From Butyrivibrio sp. (GTDB lineage Bacteria; Bacillota; Clostridia; Lachnospirales; Lachnospiraceae): a stretch of DNA of 64,000 nt. Positions 24,039 to 33,094 of the stretch are shown here, in pieces. The first letter of the stretch is position 1, and each line of letters opens with the position of its first letter. The notes beneath the pieces were generated by a model that had not been told where the DNA came from, did not search any database, and worked only from the letters and a program-made list of their open reading frames with translations. Made by a program: the position numbers and the translations under genes. The stretch lies in assembly GCA_017535785.1 (NCBI GenBank), contig JAFXTN010000037.1:310001-374000 (forward strand), written 5' to 3'.

Positions 24039-25709
24039 ATGAGAAAAAAACTTATGAAGGGTATGATGACAGCTCTTTTGTCCGTATCTGTAAGTGCAAT
24101 GTTGCTTGCGGGATGCGGAGCAAACAGCGGAGACGATAAAGCTGTCGATCAATCTAAAAACGAAACGGAAGAAGCTACTTCCGGATCAAACAGCGAGAGC
24201 GCAGCAGAGGCTGATGCTTTCACTTATCCTATGGATACTGACACAACAATAACTTATTGGTGCGATCTTAATACAAACGTTGCAGCCAATTATGCAAACT
24301 TAGGTGAGACACCTTTTGGTAAAGGCCTGATGGAGCATACGGGAGTCAATATCGATTTCCAGCATCCGCCGACAGGTCAGGGCGAGGAGCAGTTTAACCT
24401 TATGCTCGCTGACGGAGATCTTCCCGATCTTCTTGAGTACCACTGGATGAACTACACGGGCGGTCCCGAGAAGGCTATCACAGACGGTTATATCTATGAG
24501 CTCACAGAGATCATAGACAAGTATTGTCCTAATCTTAAGGCGTATCTTGAGGCCAATCCCGATATTGACAGGATGGTCAAGACAGATGAGGGACATTACT
24601 ATATGTTCCCTTTCATCAGAGGAGATGAGCAGCTTAGAGTTACGCTCGGATTGATGGTGAGACAGGACTGGCTCGATGAGCTTGGACTTGAGGTTCCTAC
24701 AACTATGGATGAGTGGCATGAGGTGCTTACTCAGTTCAAGGAAAAGAAGGGAGCACAGGCACCTTTCTCATACGAGTACACAATGGGATCGCTCACAGAT
24801 GACAATCCGTTCTGCTATGCATACGGTGCTACAAGAAACTTCTATCTTGGAGATGACGGACAGGTTCATTACGGAGCTGTTGAAGACGGATATAAGCAGT
24901 ATCTTGAGACAATGCATCAGTGGTACGAGGAGGGACTTATCGATCCCGATATCGCAACACAGCAGTTCGATCAGGTCAGCGCAAAGATGACCAACGGAAC
25001 CAGCGGAGCATCTATCGGATGGGCAGGAAGCCGTATGGGAGTATGGACAACAGCTGCGATCGAGACAGAGCCTAACTATGCGCTCAGCCCCGCACCCGTT
25101 CCAACTCTCAACAAAGGTGACAGAGCTCCTATGGGACAGATCGATAATGCGGTTCCCAACCAGGGCGGAGTAGCGATTACAACATCATGCAAAGATATCG
25201 AAGCTGCAGCAAGACTTCTTGACTGGGCATACAGCGAAGAAGGCCATATGTTCTACAACTTCGGTGTTGAGGGTGAGTCTTATACTCTTGAAAGCGGAGA
25301 GCCTGTCTACACAGATCAGATACTTAAGAATCCCGACGGACTTCCCGTTGCTCAGGCTATGAGTGCGTACATCCGCGGTAATTACAACGGACCTTTCGTT
25401 CAGGATATCAGATATCTTCGTCAGTACTATACATATGACGGACAGAAGGCTTCAAATGCCATCTGGGGAGATAATGATGGAAAGCTCCATAAGCTTCCTC
25501 CTATTACACCTACATCTGATGAGAGCGATCAGTTCTCAGCGATAATGAACGAGATCAGCACATATCGCGATGAGATGACAATTAAATATATTCTCGGAAC
25601 AGAGGATATCGGCACATTTGATTCATACGTTTCAACTATTGATTCAATGGGACTTGCTAAGGCACTTGAGATTGAGAATGCCGCACTTTCCCGTTACAAA
25701 GAAAGATAA
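24039..25709 (+). CDS. LipO-type substrate-binding lipoprotein, second importer
   Basis: Extracellular binding protein of 556 residues. The start at 24039 is fixed by AGGAGGAAG at 24022-24030; in-frame codons further upstream run through the leader hairpin. Signal peptide with lipobox LLAGC, then an acidic serine-rich linker, then the binding domain (TTITYWCDLNTNVAANYANLG, WLDELGLEVPTTMDEWHEVLTQFKEKKG). It differs enough from the first LipO protein to bind another glycan. A terminator-like stem after it probably makes it more abundant than the permeases. Confidence 0.9.
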   Translation: MRKKLMKGMMTALLSVSVSAMLLAGCGANSGDDKAVDQSKNETEEATSGSNSESAAEADAFTYPMDTDTTITYWCDLNTNVAANYANLGETPFGKGLMEHTGVNIDFQHPPTGQGEEQFNLMLADGDLPDLLEYHWMNYTGGPEKAITDGYIYELTEIIDKYCPNLKAYLEANPDIDRMVKTDEGHYYMFPFIRGDEQLRVTLGLMVRQDWLDELGLEVPTTMDEWHEVLTQFKEKKGAQAPFSYEYTMGSLTDDNPFCYAYGATRNFYLGDDGQVHYGAVEDGYKQYLETMHQWYEEGLIDPDIATQQFDQVSAKMTNGTSGASIGWAGSRMGVWTTAAIETEPNYALSPAPVPTLNKGDRAPMGQIDNAVPNQGGVAITTSCKDIEAAARLLDWAYSEEGHMFYNFGVEGESYTLESGEPVYTDQILKNPDGLPVAQAMSAYIRGNYNGPFVQDIRYLRQYYTYDGQKASNAIWGDNDGKLHKLPPITPTSDESDQFSAIMNEISTYRDEMTIKYILGTEDIGTFDSYVSTIDSMGLAKALEIENAALSRYKER

Positions 25710-25728
25710 TGTGAAATTGTGATTGTTT

Positions 25729-25763
25729 AAATGGTCTGTCTCCTGTGAGGCAGGCCATTTTTA
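25729..25763 (+). terminator. Intercistronic attenuator after the binding-protein gene
   Basis: AAATGGTCTG pairs with CAGGCCATTT (one G-T wobble), followed by TT. Its place between binding protein and permease genes is typical for letting only part of the transcripts continue. Confidence 0.7.
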
Positions 25764-25786
25764 CAGATATGATCCGGAGGAATTTT

Positions 25787-26710
25787 ATGTTTAGCAATAA
25801 GCCCTTTAAGGAGAGGTTTATTAAAGACATGAAGAGGAACTGGACGTTGTATGCGATCGCAATTCCCATGATTGTCTTTTATTTCCTTTTTGCATATAAA
25901 CCAATGTACGGCGCGCTCATTGCGTTTAAAGAATACAAGCCGGCAAGAGGCTTTATTGATAGCCCTTGGGTTGGCTTTGCTCAGTTTGAAAGATTTTTTA
26001 CAAGCCCATTTTTCGGAAGACTTTTGAAGAATACTGTACTTCTTAGCTTTTACAGTTTACTTTTTGGTTTTCCCGCACCGATCATTTTAGCTCTTTTGCT
26101 TAATGAGGTAAGACATACCGTATTTAAAAAGACAGTGCAGACAATATCATATCTGCCGCACTTTATCTCGATCATAGTCGTAGCCGGTATGATAACAGAC
26201 TTTTCAATGAGCACAGGTCTTTTTAACAAGATAATAGAATTTTTCGGAGGAGCTGCTCATCCTTTGCTGCAGGATCCTTCGCTTTACAGACCGATCTACG
26301 TTGCTTCTGATATTTGGCAGCAGATAGGTTGGGGCTCGATCATATATCTTTCCGCACTATCGGGTGTGGATCAGCAGCTGTATGAAGCTGCGGAGGTTGA
26401 CGGAGCCGGAAGGTTCAGGAAGCTGATCAGCGTAACACTTCCTGCGATCACTCCGACAATTGTCATCATGCTTATTTTAAGGATCGGTTCGCTTCTTAGT
26501 ATCGGATATGAGAAGACTATTCTTCTTTACAATCCTTCTACATACGAGACGGCGGATATCATTTCTTCATATGTGTATAGAGTCGGAATCCTCGAGCAGG
26601 GGTGGAGTTATTCCACTGCTATCGGACTGTTTAACTCGGTTATCAATCTGGTTCTTTTGTTGCTTGCAAATAACTTCAGCAAAAGATTCACGCAAACAAG
26701 TCTTTGGTAG
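25787..26710 (+). CDS. LplB-type carbohydrate ABC permease, second importer
   Basis: Standard-length LplB permease, 307 residues from the ATG at 25787, which follows CCGGAGGA; the earlier in-frame start is in the attenuator region. Six helices, EAA loop QLYEAAEVDGAGRFRKLISVTLPAITP. It lacks the 165-residue N-terminal addition of the first importer's LplB and is a useful comparison for it. Confidence 0.92.
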   Translation: MFSNKPFKERFIKDMKRNWTLYAIAIPMIVFYFLFAYKPMYGALIAFKEYKPARGFIDSPWVGFAQFERFFTSPFFGRLLKNTVLLSFYSLLFGFPAPIILALLLNEVRHTVFKKTVQTISYLPHFISIIVVAGMITDFSMSTGLFNKIIEFFGGAAHPLLQDPSLYRPIYVASDIWQQIGWGSIIYLSALSGVDQQLYEAAEVDGAGRFRKLISVTLPAITPTIVIMLILRIGSLLSIGYEKTILLYNPSTYETADIISSYVYRVGILEQGWSYSTAIGLFNSVINLVLLLLANNFSKRFTQTSLW

Positions 26711-26718
26711 GAGGTTCT

Positions 26719-27609
26719 ATGCATACAAAAACAATAAAGAGAAGTTTCGGAGACAGAACGTTCTCCGTTATAAATTATGCACTTTTGACGCTTCTTTCAC
26801 TGATATGTCTTTATCCTATGTTGTACGTTGTCTTTGCTTCATTCAGCGACAGCGGCCTGCTTACACAGCACACGGGACTGCTCCTTAAGCCGCAGGGCTT
26901 TAGTGTCGCAGCATATCAGAAGGTGTTCAAAAACCCAATGATCATAAAAGGTTATCTAAATACGATCTTTCTTTTGCTTGTCGGGGTGTCGATCCAGGTG
27001 ATGATGACTTCGATAGCGGCATATGTTCTTTCGAGAAAAAATGTGATGTGGAAAAATCTCTTGATGATGCTCATCACTTTCACAATGTTTTTCTCCGGAG
27101 GAATGATACCTTTCTATCTTAATTTAAAGCAGTTACATCTTACGGATACACTTATGGGACTTATCATCCCGTTCATGATAAATACTTACAACCTGATAAT
27201 ACTAAGGACCTCTTTTTCGGCTATCCCCGAGTCTCTCACGGAAGCAGCGCAGATAGACGGAGCGGGACATATAAGAGTGTTGTTCTCGATCGTCCTTCCG
27301 CTTTCAAAAGCGATCCTTGCCGTAATGGTTCTCTACTACGGTGTCGGAATTTGGAATTCATGGTTCTGGGCTTCCACGATACTAAGGAACAGAGAGAGTT
27401 ATCCTTTGCAGGTTGTGCTTAGAGAAATATTGTTGCAGAACAGCATGTCGAGTATGACGACAGGAGTCGGCGCAGGTGATCAGGAGTCTGTTGCGGCTAC
27501 GATCAAATATGCGACCATAGTCGTTGCGACCATGCCGATACTCTGCGTATATCCATTCCTTCAAAAGTATTTCGCGACGGGCGTTATGATCGGCGCGGTC
27601 AAGGAGTAA
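26719..27609 (+). CDS. LplC/YtcP-type carbohydrate ABC permease, second importer
   Basis: Second permease, 296 residues. The ATG at 26719 follows AGGAGG at 26709-26714; a start five codons earlier overlaps this site. Helices and EAA loop SLTEAAQIDGAGHIRVLFSIVLPLSKA are as expected, with ending GVMIGAVKE. Tightly packed with neighbours on both sides. Confidence 0.92.
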   Translation: MHTKTIKRSFGDRTFSVINYALLTLLSLICLYPMLYVVFASFSDSGLLTQHTGLLLKPQGFSVAAYQKVFKNPMIIKGYLNTIFLLLVGVSIQVMMTSIAAYVLSRKNVMWKNLLMMLITFTMFFSGGMIPFYLNLKQLHLTDTLMGLIIPFMINTYNLIILRTSFSAIPESLTEAAQIDGAGHIRVLFSIVLPLSKAILAVMVLYYGVGIWNSWFWASTILRNRESYPLQVVLREILLQNSMSSMTTGVGAGDQESVAATIKYATIVVATMPILCVYPFLQKYFATGVMIGAVKE

Positions 27610-27611
27610 GT

Positions 27612-28730
27612 ATGGAAAAAGAATTAAATTACCGATTGGTCATGGAGCTTATATTTGAAAAACTTCTTCGTAATCATGAGAGATACCGGGACAAGTACCC
27701 GCATATCTCAAATCTGATGACGGATGAAAATAAGCTTGATTATGAGCCGATGGACAACAATCTATGGACGTCGTCTTTCTTTCCGGGTGAGATGCTTCTT
27801 GCGTATTACGCCACCGGAGACACAGTCTTTTTGTCGGATAAAGACAGTTATCTGGACAGCTTTGAAAACAGGCTTGATAAGAGGATCGGGATCTCGCATG
27901 ATCTGGGATTTTTGTATTCGCTTACCTGCGTTGCGCTTTCAAGGCTGACCGAAGATAAGAGGGCAAAAGAGATAGCGGCAAGAGCTGCGGATGAACTGTA
28001 TCTTAGGTACAACAAAAGAGGTAAATTCATTCAGGCTTGGGGCGAGATGAATATAGGTAATCCCTATGTCCTTATAATCGCAGATACGATGCTCAATTTA
28101 CCGCTCTTGTATCAGAGCAGTGATCCAAGGCATGTTGCGGCTGCTTTTGACCATGCTGTCACGGCATCTAAGACGATCGTAAGGGAAGACTATTCTTCTT
28201 TTCACACTTATCAGATGGAACCGCTGACGGGTAAAGCGATTGAAGGAAGAACGCATCAGGGCTTCAGGGATTCCTCCACGTGGGCAAGAGGGCAGGCGTG
28301 GATCGTATACGGATATGCGCTTTCGTATCTGTATACTAAGAACAAAGATTTCCTTGATATAGCATGCAATGCGGCGGATTATTTTTTGGAAAATCTTCCA
28401 AAGGACAAAGTGGCATATTGGGATCTTTCTTTTACCGATAAGGTTCCCGATATCAAGGATACGTCGGCAGCAGCGATACTGGCGTGCGGACTTTTAGAGC
28501 TCTCGGATAGAGTGAGCGAACCGCACAGAGCAGAAGTTTATAAAAAGGCGGCAAAAGAGATAGTTAAGAGCCTTTATGAAAAATATTTTTGGCATGATAT
28601 GAATTCTCCCGTTGTTCTCACAAACGGTATGTACCACAGAGATCTTGGAAGTGTGGGCACGAGTTGGGGCGATTACTTCTTCTTCGAAGCGATCGCAAGA
28701 CTGGAAGGAAATCATGTGAGATTTTGGTGA
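27612..28730 (+). CDS. GH88 unsaturated glucuronyl hydrolase
   Basis: Cytoplasmic enzyme that removes 4,5-unsaturated uronic acid from the non-reducing end of oligosaccharides made by polysaccharide lyases, by hydration of the double bond. The alpha/alpha-barrel fold is suggested by repeated helices. Asp97 in ISHDLGF and Asp158 in IADTMLNL are 61 residues apart, exactly as the key Asp88 and Asp149 of Bacillus UGL. STWARGQAW and DTSAAAI are also family signatures. Length 372 residues, no signal peptide. Its ribosome site AAGGAGT lies inside the end of the permease gene. Confidence 0.88.
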   Translation: MEKELNYRLVMELIFEKLLRNHERYRDKYPHISNLMTDENKLDYEPMDNNLWTSSFFPGEMLLAYYATGDTVFLSDKDSYLDSFENRLDKRIGISHDLGFLYSLTCVALSRLTEDKRAKEIAARAADELYLRYNKRGKFIQAWGEMNIGNPYVLIIADTMLNLPLLYQSSDPRHVAAAFDHAVTASKTIVREDYSSFHTYQMEPLTGKAIEGRTHQGFRDSSTWARGQAWIVYGYALSYLYTKNKDFLDIACNAADYFLENLPKDKVAYWDLSFTDKVPDIKDTSAAAILACGLLELSDRVSEPHRAEVYKKAAKEIVKSLYEKYFWHDMNSPVVLTNGMYHRDLGSVGTSWGDYFFFEAIARLEGNHVRFW

Positions 28731-28740
28731 GGAAAAAGAT

Positions 28741-30687
28741 ATGGAGACTATTGAAAATAATAGGTGGGAAACCAGACAGGATGTTGTAAAGGGACTGCTT
28801 GATCTGGTAAGGCCACTTAAGGCTTATTACAATATCGAGAGCAGCATGCTGAAAATTGGTGATACAGCTGCGCATTACGGAGAGCGAGCAGCCGGAATGG
28901 AAGGCTGGGCGAGAGTTCTTTGGGGGCTCGGACCTCTTTTCGCCACTGAGAATAAAGACATCAATGAAGTTCTTAGGATAGAGATAGATGATTGGAAATA
29001 TCTATACAGAAGAGGCCTTGTAAACGGCACAGATCCTCTAAGCCCCGGGTATTGGGGAAATATTGAGGACTACGATCAAAAGATGGTTGAGACTGCCGCT
29101 CTCAGCGTTGCGCTTTCTATAGCCGGAGAGTCTCTATGGAAGCCTCTTTCGTCTGAGGAGAAGATCAGAGTGGAAGCGTGGATGAGGCAGATCAATAAGC
29201 ATAGGATCCATGCAAACAATTGGCGCTTTTTCAGGATACTCACAAATATGGCTTTTGCAAGACTTGGACTTAAGGTTGATGCTAAAGTTCTGATAGATGA
29301 TTTTGCAGTCATAGAGAGCTGCTATGTATCAGACGGTTGGTACTATGATGGGCATGATGGTCAGATGGATTATTACATCCCGTTTGCCATGCATTTTTAT
29401 GGACTTATCTGGGCGGCATTGGCGCCGGATCTGACCGCTTCATTAAGCGCTGAACTTGGAGATGCCGCAAAGTTTTTCGGAAAGACTTACAAAAAAGAAT
29501 TGCTTAACAGAGGCCGAAGATTTGCTGAGGATTATGAAAAGTGGTTTTCTGATGACGGCGTTGAAGTTCCGTTTGGAAGAAGTCTGACTTACAGATTTGC
29601 GCATGCAGCTTTTTGGCCAGCACTTATCCTTGCCGAAAATATTCTCGGTAATTCAACTGTAAAAGAAACATACGGAGAAGTTGTTGCAAAAGAAAGCTTT
29701 GGAAGAGTTGTTGCAAAAGAGATTTCCGAAAGGGAGGAAAAAGAAGGGATTTATAAGCATATTCTTTTGTCCAATCTAAGGAGCTGGTTTAAATATCCGA
29801 TAACCGACAAAAGAGGTTTTCTTACTATCGGATACAGATATCCCGATCTCATAATGAGTGAAAAGTATAATGCTCCAGGTTCACCATACTGGGCATTTAA
29901 AGCATTTCTTATATTGATGTTCCCTGCTACTTCAAGCGTGTGGCATGTAAGGGAAAAGGCTCTTGCCGTTCAGGAAAAGAGCTATCTTAAGGCACCGCAT
30001 ATGATCATCTGTCACGATACGATCGGCGATATCGATCACGTGACCATGTTCCCGTGTGGCCAGCATGCGGGAATGGAACACGGAAATTGCGATTCCAAAT
30101 ATAAGAAGCTTGTTTATTCAAACAGGTTCGGATTTAGTGTTCAGAGAGGGAACGGACTTGAAGACGGTGCGTTTGACAATGTGTTTGCGGTTTCCAGACA
30201 CGGGGAGAATGTTTATCGCATGACTAACTGCCTTAAATGGGAAGCTGATGAGAACGAGATCAATATCATCTCAGAACCTATTGAAGGTGTTCGTATAAAG
30301 ACCAAGATAATTCCCAAGGGATACGGTTGGCATTTAAGAATCCACGAGATAGATACAAAGATAGCGATAGATACGGCAGACGGAGGCTTTGCGCTTCCCG
30401 TCGAAAGACCTTTTGATAAAAACGATGAATATGATAAAAGAGAAAAATGCGGTGAGCCTGTAAGTCAGGACAGATCACAATTTATCCTTTCTAACTGGGG
30501 AAGCATAGGTGTTTTTTCCGAGGATAAGGATGCGGAGATTTCATTTGTAAGAGCATTTCCGAATACAAATCTCATGGCTCCGCTCACGGTGATCCCCTAT
30601 GTAAAAAGAGAGTACACTCCCGGAAAGTACATACAGGTAAACGGATTCTACGGTTCGCCCACTTCGGATATCATCCTGATCAATTGA
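28741..30687 (+). CDS. DUF2264 family protein, probable glycoside hydrolase
   Basis: A 648-residue cytoplasmic protein with the DUF2264 pattern: RPLKAYYNIESSMLKIGDTAAHYGERAAGMEGWARVLWGLGP-like start (residues 26-67), then NPLSP-type and DGHDGQMDYYIPFAMHFYG segments of an alpha/alpha barrel, and a beta-rich C-terminal third. As I recall, some DUF2264 proteins are classed as GH154 beta-glucuronidases; this should be taken as family knowledge, not proof here. Next to GH88 it would complete uronic-acid removal from imported glycans. A 9-codon tandem duplication lies at 29671-29724. Ends the operon before two terminators. Confidence 0.75.
   Translation: METIENNRWETRQDVVKGLLDLVRPLKAYYNIESSMLKIGDTAAHYGERAAGMEGWARVLWGLGPLFATENKDINEVLRIEIDDWKYLYRRGLVNGTDPLSPGYWGNIEDYDQKMVETAALSVALSIAGESLWKPLSSEEKIRVEAWMRQINKHRIHANNWRFFRILTNMAFARLGLKVDAKVLIDDFAVIESCYVSDGWYYDGHDGQMDYYIPFAMHFYGLIWAALAPDLTASLSAELGDAAKFFGKTYKKELLNRGRRFAEDYEKWFSDDGVEVPFGRSLTYRFAHAAFWPALILAENILGNSTVKETYGEVVAKESFGRVVAKEISEREEKEGIYKHILLSNLRSWFKYPITDKRGFLTIGYRYPDLIMSEKYNAPGSPYWAFKAFLILMFPATSSVWHVREKALAVQEKSYLKAPHMIICHDTIGDIDHVTMFPCGQHAGMEHGNCDSKYKKLVYSNRFGFSVQRGNGLEDGAFDNVFAVSRHGENVYRMTNCLKWEADENEINIISEPIEGVRIKTKIIPKGYGWHLRIHEIDTKIAIDTADGGFALPVERPFDKNDEYDKREKCGEPVSQDRSQFILSNWGSIGVFSEDKDAEISFVRAFPNTNLMAPLTVIPYVKREYTPGKYIQVNGFYGSPTSDIILIN
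29671..29724 (+). repeat. 27-bp imperfect tandem duplication inside the DUF2264 gene
   Basis: Two adjacent 9-codon units encoding YGEVVAKES and FGRVVAKEI share GTTGTTGCAAAAGA. The frame is kept. It looks like a recent in-frame duplication in a surface loop between barrel helices. Confidence 0.8.
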
Positions 30688-30703
30688 TCATTTCGCTTGA
30701 AGC

Positions 30704-30727
30704 AGCCGACAAAAAAGTTGGCTTTTT
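30704..30727 (+). terminator. Terminator of the GH88-DUF2264 operon
   Basis: AGCCGAC pairs with GTTGGCT across six A residues, followed by TTTT. Confidence 0.85.
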
Positions 30728-30743
30728 CATGATACCCCCATAA

Positions 30744-30776
30744 AAAAGAAGCAGTCACATTGTGATTGCTTCTTTT
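30744..30776 (+). terminator. Second, bidirectional terminator-like hairpin
   Basis: Arms AAAAGAAGCAGTCACA and TGTGATTGCTTCTTTT with one wobble; A-run on the left and T-run on the right allow termination in both directions. With the previous hairpin it isolates the polysaccharide cluster from the glycan-use genes. Confidence 0.75.
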
Positions 30777-30815
30777 GCTGTGTGTTTGAAATTATGCGGG
30801 CGGCGTTTAAAAAGT

Positions 30816-30844
30816 TTGTTGATTTACCTATAAGCTTGTAGAAT
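30816..30844 (+). promoter_or_regulatory. Candidate promoter of the polysaccharide cluster
   Basis: TTGTTG, 17 bases, TAGAAT. Two direct copies of TATAAGCTT (30829-30837 and 30853-30861), 24 bp apart, flank the -10 box and could be regulator half-sites. Confidence 0.45.
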
Positions 30845-30888
30845 AGAAGGTGTATAAGCTTTTTTATCATATTATGAGGGGATAGGCG

Positions 30889-33066
30889 ATGGATCGGTCT
30901 ATTGATTTTTTCAGAGACGAAGTCAGAAACGGTTTTTATATACCGACTGCGATAAAGCAGGCATGGGCAGCGACTCTGGATGTTCTTGAAAATATAGATA
31001 AGATATGTACCAAGCACGGTATCAGATATTTTGCTGATTGGGGAACGGCTCTCGGCGCGGTAAGGCACGGGGGATATGTTCCGTGGGACGATGATCTGGA
31101 TATCTGCATGCTCAGAGATGACTATGAGAAGTTCAGACAGGTTGCGGATGAAGAACTTCCCGATAATTATGTGATACACGACTATGAGAGAAAAGAAAAT
31201 CACTGGCTCTTTCTTGCAAGAGTTGTCAATAATTCCAAGATGTGCTTTGACATAAGCTATCTTGATACACACAACAATTTCCCGTATCTTGCGGGCGTCG
31301 ACATCTTTATAAAGGATTATCTTTATGAGGATGAGGAAAAAGAAAAGGCGAGAGACCGGGAGATAATGGAGCTTCTTGCAACAGCGGAAAGCTTTATCGA
31401 TGATCCGGGAAAAAGAGATCGCGCAGTTGAGTTATACAGAAATGCCGAGAAGAAGATGGCTCAGGTTAAGCCGGAAGAGACGAAGCTTGTCGGACAGATC
31501 TTTCCGTGGATCTTGAAATACGGAAACGGTAGCGGAGAAAAGAAATCACTGTATGAAAATATAGTTCGTCTTCCATTTGAAGATACGACCATTCCGATGC
31601 CTGCTCACTATAATGAGTTACTAAGATCAAGATACGGAGATTACTGCGTTATAAAGAAGGTCTGGGACGGGCACAACTATCCTTTCTTCGAAGGTCAGAA
31701 AAAAGAGATGGAGCAGATTTCTGGAGAGTCTCTTTCTAAATTTAAATTCGATGAGACTATGCTTGAGAGGAAAGCTCCCGATAAGAGCGGCTCTTTAAAG
31801 CAGATAGCAAAAGAGTGTCTTGCCGAGATGGAAAGAATGTTGAAGAATGCATTTGCCGGAGATCTTACTCAGACGATCGGTGATCTTCAGCAGCTTGCAG
31901 CAGACCTTGGAACACTCATCGAGAATGTTAAAGGGGAGAAAAGACCCTGCACAGTTAAGACTATAGATGCGCTCCAGGCTTTTTGTGATGCTCTCTGGGA
32001 AGAGTACAATCTGTTAAGTGGCGCAGAAACAGAAGGAAACGATCTGCCCCGCAGTAGGGCAGCGCTTGATGCTGTTATGTCTGCTGTCAAAGAAAATGTA
32101 ATAGACAGAAAAGAGGTACTTTTTATAAGTATAGGACCACGTGAGTGGAAGTCTTTTGAAAGATATTATGAGAAAGCGACAGCCGATGAAGACACCGATG
32201 TGTTTGTGGTTCCGCTTCCGCTTATGAGGAAGACATATCTTGGTGAGATAAGGATGACGGATGAGGAGATCCATAGAGCGGTAAGACTTGATGAATATCC
32301 GGACGGCGTGGAATATACCGACTATGTGACCTATGATATCACCTTGCATGCACCCGAGACGGTTTATATCCATAACCCGTATGACGGCACCAATCCTTGC
32401 CTTACGGTGCCCTCTTCTTTTTATTGTGAAAATGTGAGAAAATATGCGGATAAAATAATATATATCCCCGTTGCGGATACGGCAGAGTTTGGACCGCAGG
32501 ACGTGACAGACATATACAACATGGGACATTATGTTACTGCTCCCGGAGTTGTGTTTGCCGATAAAGTCATTGTTCAGTCTGAGAATATAAAAAGACGCTA
32601 TGTTGAAGTGCTTACTGCTTTTGCCGGAGAGAAAACAAAGGAAATCTGGGAAAAGAAAACAGAAGTACGCGAAGCTTTGTCCGCTAATGATACCAATGCA
32701 GAAAAGAGACTTCTTGTGTGCATAGGTGCCAACGAACTTGCGGAATGCGAAGGCTCTTTTGCGGAGCTTATAAAAAACAAGCTTGAGATCATAAAAAATG
32801 CAGGTGGCAAGATCAAGGTATCGGTGCTTTTGTATCCAGATGACGAAGCGGATTATGCCGGCTTTGAGGAGGCTGATCACCACGCTGTTTCAGAGATTTT
32901 GCATAAAGCGGCAAAAGAGGGGATAATAGATATCGTGTCTGCTTCGCCGCGTTTTGCGGATGAAGTGTCAAAGGAGTATGCTGCCTATTACGGCAGTCCT
33001 TCTCCGTTTGTTCCCGCGTTCTCCGTTTTGGGTAAGCCTGTGATGATCGCGGATTTTAGGCTGTAG
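30889..33066 (+). CDS. LicD-family protein fused to a C-terminal glycosyltransferase-like domain
   Basis: 725 residues. Residues 1 to about 290 are a LicD phosphotransferase domain with DWGTALGAVRHGGYVPWDDD and DLDICM, the nucleotidyltransferase-like metal site; LicD proteins add phosphocholine or similar phosphodiester groups to glycans. About 290-400 is helical, possibly coiled coil. From about 406 (VLFISIGPREWKSFERYYE) onward is an alpha/beta domain with VYIHNPYDG, IIYIPVADTAEF and VIVQSENIKRRY, resembling clostridial glycosyl- or glycerophosphotransferase domains of the GT-B kind. The second assignment is weaker. It opens the polysaccharide cluster and probably decorates the polymer. Confidence 0.75.
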   Translation: MDRSIDFFRDEVRNGFYIPTAIKQAWAATLDVLENIDKICTKHGIRYFADWGTALGAVRHGGYVPWDDDLDICMLRDDYEKFRQVADEELPDNYVIHDYERKENHWLFLARVVNNSKMCFDISYLDTHNNFPYLAGVDIFIKDYLYEDEEKEKARDREIMELLATAESFIDDPGKRDRAVELYRNAEKKMAQVKPEETKLVGQIFPWILKYGNGSGEKKSLYENIVRLPFEDTTIPMPAHYNELLRSRYGDYCVIKKVWDGHNYPFFEGQKKEMEQISGESLSKFKFDETMLERKAPDKSGSLKQIAKECLAEMERMLKNAFAGDLTQTIGDLQQLAADLGTLIENVKGEKRPCTVKTIDALQAFCDALWEEYNLLSGAETEGNDLPRSRAALDAVMSAVKENVIDRKEVLFISIGPREWKSFERYYEKATADEDTDVFVVPLPLMRKTYLGEIRMTDEEIHRAVRLDEYPDGVEYTDYVTYDITLHAPETVYIHNPYDGTNPCLTVPSSFYCENVRKYADKIIYIPVADTAEFGPQDVTDIYNMGHYVTAPGVVFADKVIVQSENIKRRYVEVLTAFAGEKTKEIWEKKTEVREALSANDTNAEKRLLVCIGANELAECEGSFAELIKNKLEIIKNAGGKIKVSVLLYPDDEADYAGFEEADHHAVSEILHKAAKEGIIDIVSASPRFADEVSKEYAAYYGSPSPFVPAFSVLGKPVMIADFRL

Positions 33067-33094
33067 AGTTATAGTAGGAAAGAGGTTTTATTTT

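Noticed and set aside
30688-30888. A gene in the gap before the polysaccharide cluster
   Set aside because: Only two hairpins and a promoter are seen; the minus-strand frame there crosses the terminators and runs into the LicD gene.
32014-32883. Long minus-strand open frame opposite the LicD fusion
   Set aside because: Lies fully inside a coding gene on the + strand, with a Cys/Phe/Ile-rich product typical of antisense frames.
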